64,000 bases of DNA, from NCBI GenBank assembly GCA_018806985.1, contig JADANN010000094.1, forward strand, positions 679,675 through 743,674, read 5' to 3'. Every line of letters starts with the position of its first letter. The first letter of the stretch is position 1. This document shows positions 55,951 through 64,000 of the stretch, piece by piece. This DNA comes from Angiostrongylus vasorum (Eukaryota > Nematoda > Chromadorea > Rhabditida > Metastrongylidae). The position numbers and the translations under genes were made by a program. The notes beneath the pieces are model-generated. The model saw only the letters and a list, made by a program, of their open reading frames with translations, searched no databases and had not been told where the DNA came from.

Positions 55951-58900
55951 ACGTTTGGTCAAAAGAAGTGTACGTATAGACGTCAGAAGGTTTCACACAG
56001 GTCCACAAAAGTGCTTTTTTAGCGTAAGGTTTTTGTTTCTGCAAGCACGCTTTAAGCCTCAAAATCTTAAAAGAAAGAGATTTTTAATCCCTAACAAATC
56101 GGGATTTTTTAGGGAGAGCTATTCGACTGTCATCCAAGTTTACGATAGTTTACAGAGAAGTTATAAAGGAAGGTCATGGGAAGGAGAAACATACGTACTG
56201 ACTCGCACTGGTGAATAGGAAAACAACTCCAGCACCGCGATTCGCTATTTCGTCAACAACGTTGCTTAATTGACCGCTCTCCAACTCCGCTTTTCAGCTA
56301 AATTTTCGCTGAGTACACAAGAACACCAGGAAAGGCAATTCATAACTTGTATCCTCAAAGAGAAATTTGACCATGGCTATGTTCAGACTCCGATACGTTG
56401 AAAATACGGATTGCTTACCCAAGACCGGTCGGGAAGCTGCAAGCTGAGTGAGATTGTCCACAGATTTCCACCATTAGCCCGTTGACCATCGTTTATCCGT
56501 GGAACTATACTGAACAACAAACCGCTTCCTCATTTGTAAGCCCCCGAATAGAATCGTTAGCAGTTGAACCAGAACTTACTCTACCGAACAGAGAATGCAA
56601 GCCTTCATGCAGATCATTTCTTCATTTAAAATCATTAGAGATATTTTTTTCAAGAGGACTAACTTGACTTTGGACATCACGCCGAGATCGTATAACCATT
56701 TTAGAGCATGTGTAGCATGAATGTTAGTAACAACATTCTGCAGACATTTTCGGCACATGCCATTAATGTCTTTTTTGTGCGAGCAGGAATCATAAAACTA
56801 TGATAGTGCGAAAGTGGAACACAATTTTCCTTAAATGACCCTGCGGCTTTTAACACAGCAACCACTGTCAGCCGTATGTGACTGCACCTCTTCCTGATCG
56901 GCATAATCGAACGATTACTTTCAAGATACTAGATGGAAGCTTTTTCTGACGCTCTTATTCTCACAACACCATATACCTTTCCGTTTACCATATTCCATCT
57001 GGGACCAAGTTTGCGTCTGTCGAACATTTGCATGAGCGAGACCATAGGTTACGAAATAACTCAATGGGTAGTATATAAGGTAACGACGCGAGGACACCAA
57101 CGCATCCCAGTGACCGAGTCTCCCATCATCACTCGCCAGAGCCTATTTAGATTAAACATAGACCTAGTTTTAGAAGCATTCTTCAACTAGCACTCCACAT
57201 CTGCGTGATGTTGGAAACTGAATAGTGGAAACTTCTCTTCTAAATGTGTAGATTCATAATCATGAAGAAAGCACATTTTACCTCCTTTTTACTTCTCATA
57301 CAACCGAAGCTGGCACTAACAAAACTGTCTAAAGGGTCGCACAAAATCTTACATGTTTCTATGCACAAAGAACTCAAGTGTTTCGAGAACTTCACCGATC
57401 CTCAACTGACAATGTGTCATGAGAATTTAGTAATCAGCACAAAATTTCTTGCTTTGAACTGGGAACCATAGTTGAGCACCGAAAAGTGTTTCGACTTCTT
57501 GAAAACCATGCTTAGTGACAGTTGTCATGTTTCCATTTTGGATGAACAGTTTAAAATTGAATTTGAATCATCGGGGGAACTTTAGAAACGACTATGCTGT
57601 TCGCAAGATTTCACGTAACACTATTGGTCATCTGCAGCTCAGTAAGTAGATGTTTGCTTACAAGCAATTGAAATTCTTCATTTTATGGAATATAATGAAG
57701 TTTTCAGGTGTCACAGTTTGGCTTGTGCAGTGGTGGATTTGAAAAGCGTATGTGTTTCTGAGTGACCTCCATTATTGCTGTTTACACTAAAAAAAGCTAT
57801 TAATGCCTATGAATGGCAATAGTATGACCAGTTCTTTTTCTTTAAGCCTTTGGTTGCAAAGCAATGAATTTAAATGATCAAGACAGAACGGATCTGCTCA
57901 ATTTCGTCAACAACATGCGCTCATTCGTTGCGCTCGGAGACTTTGAAGCGCAAAATTTGTCTTCTGCTGGTGACATGAACAAACTGGTAATCTTTTTTTT
58001 CTTAAAGCTACTGAACGACAATTATAGGCGACACCGATTTCCTTAATTCTCCATCACGTATTCAACATGAGCAGATGACGTGGCATTAGAAATGCCGAAC
58101 ATTGCAGAGGTGGGATTGCGGTCTGGAGTCGTTGGCAGAGCAAGCTATCACCGATTGTCCTGAAAATCCACCACCAGAAATTCCGACAAACGGCGTGAAT
58201 TATCGCTTGTGAGCACGAATAGTTTATTCGAAATTCTCCAAAATTGGCTCATTTGCTTCTCGAAGTTTTCAATTCCTACATTCTTCTCGAATTCAGCTAC
58301 GGATCAAACTCGTCAGCACACAATCTTAGAAAATCTCTTGGATCAGCAGTGCTAGAGTGGACATTCATTGAAAATGTGAATTGGTCAGCTTCCAATCTTT
58401 TCGATGGAAATCCAGCATCGCGGGATGTTGCCAATGTAATCCTTTATTTGGTGTAAATTTTAGAAAGACAACAACGTCTTGAATGACTTTTAGATGATTC
58501 GTGCAACCACAACTGCGCTTGGTTGCTCCGAAAATAGGTGTGAATTCAGTGCATCGGCAGCATGCGTCTTCTCGCAACCGTTAGTAACGCAATTTTTCAG
58601 CATGTTTTTTAGGAGATGCTTAAAAGGTCGTTTCAGTGGAATACGAGCTGGAACACTGATTTATACATCCGGAAGTCCGTGCAAAAACGACAACGAGTGC
58701 ACCAGCTATTCGCCAGCTTTTTGTGATTTCGGACTTTGCGTGAATGCTGCCAGGCCAGCTGCAGAAGAACCAGTTTAGCATCGGAACATTGCTTTGTGAT
58801 AATGTAGAGATTAAATGTTGAGTAGTTGTGTTGTAGTGCAGTAATAATGTTTTGAAGACTGTCATTATTCAAAGCTGTTGGCTCTGATGACATCGAAGAC

Positions 58901-59098
58901 ATTAAGAGCAACACACCTTTCGTAAGAGTTCGCTGCCATGAAACTTTAACAAAAAAAAGTGTCTTTGGGTAGCTAACCCAGCTCTGTCTTAGGAAGGACT
59001 TTTCAGAAAATATCTCGAACAAAGGGAAGCAGACAACAGCTAGCTGGTTGGCGATGAGCCTGAAGAGCGTTATGGAACTCGCATTAGTTCAATATTCT
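55951..59098. repeat. Direct duplication, copy 2 (CAP gene unit)
   Basis: Same orientation as 35417-39190. It is colinear from ACGTTTGGTCAAAAGAAGTG to GTTCAATATT at 59098, where an RTE tail interrupts it. It lacks the two insertions of copy 1 and so provides their empty sites. Confidence 0.88.
57862..58778 (+). CDS. CAP/SCP-family (ASP-like) gene, copy 2
   Basis: Exons 57862-57986 (MNLNDQDRTDLLNFVNNMR), 58090-58208 (LQRWDCGLESLAEQAITDCP), 58297-58435 (YGSNSSAHNLRKSLG ... NPASRDVAN), 58494-58579 (MIRATTTALGCSENRCEF) and 58637-58778 (LIYTSGSPCKNDNECTSY, then FCDFGLCVNAARPAAEEPV and TAG). Junctions keep the CAP reading frame and introns of 57-103 bp are GT-AG. Cys pairs and the CAP2-like CVFSQPG are kept; the CAP1 His position is RDVA, so the usual cavity residues are incomplete. 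Such proteins are secreted. A signal exon may lie at 57691 (MKFSGVTVWLVQ) but does not join clearly, and the first acceptor, CAG in copy 1, is CAA here. It could be the 3' domain of a larger gene. Confidence 0.8.
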
Positions 59099-59880
59099 TC
59101 GCTTCGTTACTTACTCGTATACTTGGACGGGAAGTCTTTCACGAGTTGTGCGGACCCCAGCACATATGCGATTCGTTCTTTTCTTTCGCAATCGTAGTCC
59201 ATGGTGGTGGTCTTACTCGAGCATGGTAGCGTGATCTGTAAAACAACTGCAGCTGCGGGCACAGCTGATTAACTTTGTTTACAAACACGTTCGCTCAACG
59301 TGTAGGTTGTCGTCCTTGGGGACGTTTGCATTCTCTTGGAGTCCACTCTACGTTCTTTTCGTCCATCTTTCGTCTGTTCTTCTCATTATGTGTCCGGCAG
59401 GCCTATCTATGTTTCGCTATCGATGCATATTCTCCTGGATGTCGAAGATGTGACAGATTTCGAGGGTCAGAGCTTCGCATTCCGGCTAGATATTGGGAGT
59501 GTCGGTTATATTTCAGAAGGCGTCGCTCAAGCGCTCTGTGAGTAGTGCGAAGCATTTTTGACGTGGTTGAAGTATCAACCCACTTCTCTGCAGCATAACA
59601 GGGCGCTGGGTGGACCGTACAATCGAAGAGATGAGCGCGGATTTTGTCTCCTTCAATTGGTCGCTGGCCTCTTTAAGAGGCCCAAATGCGACCCAAGCTG
59701 CTTTTTCTTCTTCTATCTAGTTCCTCATTCATGTTGTTTTCTATGTTCATTGATATCCCTAGGTATACCATACGAGGTGATGTCTGCAATGACATCCCGT
59801 CCAATTCAGTTTTTTTCATGGACTGAGTCTTCTTTCGATTTATGCGCAGTCCGATCCTTATTCACGCGAACTGTGTAAAC
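59099..59880 (-). mobile_element. RTE family B tail, 5' truncated
   Basis: Minus-strand frames give LDGMSLQTSPRMVYLGISMN (about 59790), THRALERRLLKYNRHSQYLA (about 59520) and a GVRTTRE-type end near 59140, parallel to 27960-28570. It interrupts the CAP duplication right after TTCAATATT. Confidence 0.75.
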
Positions 59881-60490
59881 CAGGGATTCAGTGTCACAGC
59901 GATTCCGTCGTTTCAATTGCAAGATTTTTCAGAGATTTAAGTTAGCAGAGCGGTGTTTGTTTCGCATACCTTCGCAGTCCATTCCGATCACAGAGATCTA
60001 CGTCGTTGAATTTTTCCCTTGTTATGCAATAGAATAAACTATAAAATAATGCAAAATGGATGCAATAAATGTTACTTATTCTGAAATCTTTTCATACAAG
60101 GTCCATCAGATTGACATTCATCGATTTGCGCAGAGAATTTGTTCTGCACGACTAAAAAAGCTACTGAGTACATTCTTAACCACACCGGTTTCTAGGCTAT
60201 TTCTAAAATCCATTCCTGGACGTCCTAAGACCACAAATGTTAACGAAAATTTCGAGAGGATTTTATATTGAAGGACCTCAATCTGTTAGACGGAGCTGCC
60301 TTACTTTACCAAGTTCACTAAACTTTAATAATTATCACGTACAAATCAGAGAGCTTTCCACTAATGCTAGTTTTATTAGGTCGTCCAAATGCCGGTAATC
60401 GCGCAATGTCAAGGTCCACTAGCTTCTGTAGAGCTTCTAACTGAGCAGTCTTTCAAAACTAAGCCAACACAAGTTTGTTACAAAGGTTTC
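59881..60490. other. No gene seen
   Basis: A 71-codon frame at 60056-60271 has no recognised motif. Nothing else is supported. Confidence 0.5.
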
Positions 60491-60530
60491 ATTCGGCTAA
60501 CGTTTCGGCGCCTTCGCCTTCTTCGGACTG
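60491..60530 (-). ncRNA. Hammerhead-like PLE motif
   Basis: On the minus strand: CCGAAGA, A, stem II GGCG/CGCC, GAAAC, GUU, AGCCGAAUG. Stem II is perfect. The core U is C, and the cleavage triplet is GUU. Confidence 0.45.
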
Positions 60531-61499
60531 ATTCCAATTAATCGTCCTTGCAACGTGGCTCTTCATATTAGTCCTGAGCATTGCACAATGTTGACCACCT
60601 GTTCGTTTATTTAATTTTATCTCAATATTCACATTTTCATGGCCCTCCATTGTAATACAAACAGGAAAGCATGGCATGTTGCAGTTTTCATCCATCCAGA
60701 GGATATGAATCTTCATACTTTTGAAACCGACCGTCATTAAGCCTCGGGAATAAAATAATCGACATGTGTTTATTTTGTTGGGCTTGCACGAGGTTGTTAA
60801 AGATGTTTATTCGGCTAACGTTTCGACGTCTTCGTCTTCGTCTTCATGTTCATTGTCTTCTTCATGAATCTTCATACTTTCGTAAGTTTTTATTCATTCT
60901 ATTTTTCTCGAGGAGAAATCGATTTGATCAGCATTCACGAAATTCGTCACCAAAGGAAAATCCTCAAGCAGCAGTCGAACCCGCGCGGAAATCAAAAGAG
61001 CTTGGAGGATAGTGGAATCGAAAAAAAAACATAACCATTGGAATGCTGGTGTCAGCACAGTAGATATGATGGATTGTTCGTATGAAGTGAAATAAAAGAA
61101 AATATGTTCATTCCTGAACATAAACTATAACTGGCACAATACAGAGAAAATTAGCATGACCCTTGTGCAATGAAGACACACAAAATCGTGATGAGCCCCA
61201 CATTTTTCTCATTCCTGAAAATTCAGTAGGCAGTACGAGTTAAAACAAAGTAAGACAATGTTTCTTAGTGGATTTTTTCGCGTTCTACAATAAGGTGGAG
61301 ATAGCTGTTTTTTCTCGCCGTTTCTTACGATTTTTTCGTACTTCATTTAACAACACTGCACTTTGAAGAACGGTGAAACTCAGCTGTTCTTATAGTAGAT
61401 ACTAGGCCCGCGAAGACGTAAAGGATACAAAAATAATCGATAAATTTACATATATGTTTTTACGAACTGCCCTTTTCAGCCAACGGGAGATTAACATAG

Positions 61500-62290
61500 A
61501 TGTTCTTCATTGTTGTCTTTGTTCAATGGATTACGTTTCTGCGACTTTGTCTTACTCAGAGCCTTGCCGTTAGACCACACTCATCATCCTTCGTGAACAA
61601 CACACGAACGAACCTAAGGTCGGCTAAAAAGGCGCACTTCGTAAGAACATACATACAGAAATACTTTTTTTCACAAGCACCTTTGGATTTGATTAAGAGG
61701 AACAAATATTCCCACCACCGCCTTTTTATTAACCGGGGCATTGATCAAATATCAATGACCGTCTATGCGAAACACAAAGTTGCGTAATTTGCTCTTACGA
61801 AGAGGGACAGTGATTGCATGAGTTCAGGTACGATGTAGCTAATCTCTTGTAGTAGATGAATACATTGGCGAAACGAGTACATCTTTATGTATCGGCATAA
61901 AAGAACACCAACCTGGCAAACGAAAAGCAAGACAAGGTACCTCAAAAGGCACGCATAGGATACAAAAGCATAGCGGAGATGATTTTGATGTAAAAGTCGA
62001 TATCCTCGCACGGGATGCCAAAACACTAAGGCGGAAACTTCTAGAGGCTTTTTGGATTAATACCAGGAACCCTAGAATGAACAGCAGGGAGGAATGCCCG
62101 GAGATCACACGTCTCGCCCGTACCTTCCCATCGACTTTTGATGTGGGATGGTGCACTCATCGACCATATGCGACTCTGATCAGCTGTTCTTCCTCTGTGG
62201 AAGACACGTAATGAACCGTAGGTTTTTTAGAGAAGCTGTTGATCATGTGCTTGTGATTTCGATTTTCATCTTTCTGTATGTGCTATTATT
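61500..62290 (+). pseudogene. PLE subfamily B RT C-terminus and nuclease (right arm)
   Basis: KKAHFVRTYIQKYF (about 61630), DQISMTVYAKHKVA (about 61745, cf. RNRLYDRLCATRN), then nuclease codons around 61855-61990 and tail RNPRMNSREECPEITR-like to about 62105. Stops throughout. Runs into the CAP pseudogene. Confidence 0.65.
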
Positions 62291-62321
62291 CGGGTGCTGA
62301 TTTAAGGGCGATAACACCGTT

Positions 62322-62640
62322 TTAAATGATTTCTAGTTGATTCTCGCAAGCACAACCACGCATGGTCGCTCCCAATATAGTTGTGAATTCGGTGCATCTG
62401 CGACACGGGTCTTCTCGTAACTGCCAGTAAGGTATTTCCAGTAAATTCATTTAAAAGGGCGCTTAAAACGTTATTTGAGTGGAGTCTGACTGGGGCAATG
62501 GTGCATATACGCGGAAATCCATGCCGAAACCACAACGGTTGCACCAGATATTCACCAGGCTTTCTGTGATTACCGGCTTTTGCGTGGTTGCTGCCAGGCC
62601 AACTGCAGAAGAGTCACTACAGCAACGGAACGTTATTATG
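62322..62640 (+). pseudogene. CAP-family 3' exon pseudogene (right arm)
   Basis: Aligns with exons 4-5 of the CAP copies (58494-58778): STTTHGRSQYSCEFGASATR, a damaged splice region, then TRYSPGFL and CVVAARPTAEESL-like codons. The following 3' flank also parallels 38950-39350. In-frame stops are present. Confidence 0.7.
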
Positions 62641-63554
62641 TGTTAGTGTAGACATAAAGTGTTGAGTAGTACAGTAGTACTAATAACTTCTTGAAAACCA
62701 TAATTATTCACAGCTGCTCAATGAGCCCTGATTACTTAAGAGAAACGAAGAAAACGACACTTTGTGCATGAGTTCATTGACATCAGACTTTACGCGAAAG
62801 AATGTCCTTCGGTGGGCTACCGAGCTCTGTCGTGGGTATGACTTGCAGAAAATATCTCGAAGGAGGTGAAGCAGAGAACAACCAGCTGATTGTCGATGAG
62901 CCTAAGGAGTTATATAGTCTTTGCACTGCAAATCAGTTTCCAAGTCAATGGTATTGATGTTGTTTGATAACAAGAGGTCCTGTGTTTAAGTAGAGATTCC
63001 TATTTCAAGAAAACTGCAACTTCGAAGAGCTGAAAATCATATCGAACTGCTAAATGACACGGTGAATCCCCGCGCTACGGTGGCGATGTGAAATAATATT
63101 TTTAGTAGACAATGCAAAATATTGGTCCATTGTGGAGATTGTAGAATCAAGAATAGAGCAAAACACTACTGATTAATGAATGGTTTTCCTAGGAAGCAAC
63201 ACATATTTTGTTCACTGTAGAGATTCTTTGTTTAGAAAACCAGTTTTAGAACTGTTTGCTTTTTTGGCGTACTTCTTCATTAATGGTTACAAAACTTCTT
63301 TTTTATGTGGTCGTGAACGCACCTCCATCACTCAGAGCACTGCTTTCCATCGTAAAGATGCTCAACATGTTAAGATATTCCAGTTTGCCCGTATGGTTGG
63401 CGTCATTTCTGTACTACTTGGGTCTACTGGATTCGTAACTCTGAAACGAAGTAAAAAACTCAGTATTTTTATGAAAACATCGGATTAAACAACTGCATTA
63501 TGTTGCTCGAAAGAATGTCCGATTTCCATATTTCTTCTTTTACATGTTTCAGCA

Positions 63555-63805
63555 AGGGCGCTTATGGCGCACCGCAACACACGTGGAATCGATCCCCGCG
63601 CTCACCCTTCGGGGTCGGCAAATTGGTACCAGACTTGTCTGGGAGGATAACAGCACTGGCTCGATACATCGGCAGGCCACCTTGAGTCAATGTATAGGCG
63701 AGATATGCATTTAATCATCTTCAAACAATGCTTAATAAAGTCGAATGCACAGCGCATCCTTCAGGGGACTGATCAACGCCGAGAGCTTTATCTTTTATTT
63801 TATCC
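63555..63805 (+). repeat. SINE-A copy with 16-bp target duplication
   Basis: Bounded by TTTACATGTTTCAGCA at 63539-63554 and 63806-63821, which fixes its ends: it starts AGGGCGCTTATGGCGCACC and ends with a T-rich tail. B box GGAATCGATCCCC is intact; the A box is shortened. Best-defined copy of the family. Confidence 0.88.
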
Positions 63806-63929
63806 TTTACATGTTTCAGCATCCGTGTTGCCATTTGCCATGTGCTAGCTAACAAAATACCGACTGCTGCATGGTGGATTATCCGTTGAAAAACAAATTA
63901 TCGTCAACTGGTAACTATATCAACAACAG

Positions 63930-64000
63930 CTGCCCTTTATAAAAGAGTGTCGCCGGGTGTGTTCGGCTCATTCCAGAATTTTCATCCGGAGAACCAGAGC
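63930..64000 (+). promoter_or_regulatory. Second copy of the TATA-containing module, cut by the window end
   Basis: TTATAAAAGAGTGTCGCCGG and GTGTGTTCGGCTCATTCC match the module at 6275-6330. It is followed by TTTTCATCCGGAGAACCAGA, also found at 32326. Confidence 0.3.

Larger units (their letters stand above)
60782..63423. repeat. Palindrome 3, right arm (inverted copy of 50198-52835)
   Basis: This is the mirror of the left arm. It begins with the expanded hammerhead-like motif (60810-60866, minus), then PLE subfamily B on the plus strand, then the CAP 3' exons. The sequence just beyond its outer end (CTACTGGATTCGTAACTCTGA at 63424) also occurs at 54867, in the loop. Confidence 0.92.

Noticed and set aside
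59275..59545. 88-codon plus-strand frame resembling a minus-strand frame at 28137-28403
   Set aside because: Both are antisense translations of the RTE family B RT C-terminus.

Overview
The window looks like a gene-poor, repeat-rich stretch of a nematode nuclear genome. The best guess is a clade V (strongylid, hookworm-like) parasite. The pointers are short GT-AG introns ending in TTTCAG, duplicated genes of the secreted CAP/SCP (Ancylostoma-secreted-protein-like) family, RTE-type LINEs, and Penelope-like elements (PLEs) with C-terminal GIY-YIG nucleases and hammerhead-like motifs. The genus is an inference.

Host genes are few. A 5-hydroxyisourate hydrolase gene (three exons, 8.96-11.28 kb) carries one frameshift as given. 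Two tRNA-Pro(AGG) genes lie at 33.3 kb (-) and 35.1 kb (+). Two paralogous CAP genes lie at 37.56-38.49 kb (broken near its 3' end) and 57.86-58.78 kb (readable through five exons), and two 3'-only CAP pseudogenes lie at 51 and 62.4 kb. A short-chain dehydrogenase (four exons, 46.73-48.42 kb) lacks its usual C-terminus.

Nearly everything else I can identify is mobile DNA. RTE family A occurs at 0-2.9 kb (-) and 23.43-26.75 kb (+). The second copy is nested inside an RTE family B element (22.66-28.58 kb) with a 13-bp target duplication. Further RTE tails lie at 38.55 and 59.1 kb. PLE fragments lie at 5.1-7.1, 12.7-15.0, 16.2, 39.8-41.9, 44.3-46.4, 51.3-52.8 and 60.5-62.3 kb. The most complete, at 44.34-46.42 kb, ends in a hammerhead-like motif with a stem III of only ACGU. 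A tRNA-derived SINE (called SINE-A here) has eight copies, all on the + strand. A second interspersed repeat (repeat B), one other SINE and a mariner relic are also present.

Three large inverted repeats shape the window: 3.1-9.0 kb (2.0-kb arms), 33.0-35.4 kb (1.04-kb arms, each with a tRNA-Pro) and 50.2-63.4 kb (2.6-kb arms around the second CAP gene). A direct duplication of more than 3 kb relates 35.4-39.3 kb to 55.95-59.1 kb. In the first and third palindromes the inner ends of the arms fall at PLE hammerhead/terminal-repeat sequence, and the same sequence forms two small inverted junctions at 12.7 and 19.3 kb. The most interesting theme is therefore the link between hammerhead-bearing PLE termini and inverted duplication of host sequence, including capture of part of a host exon. 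All family calls come from reading motifs. No database search was possible.
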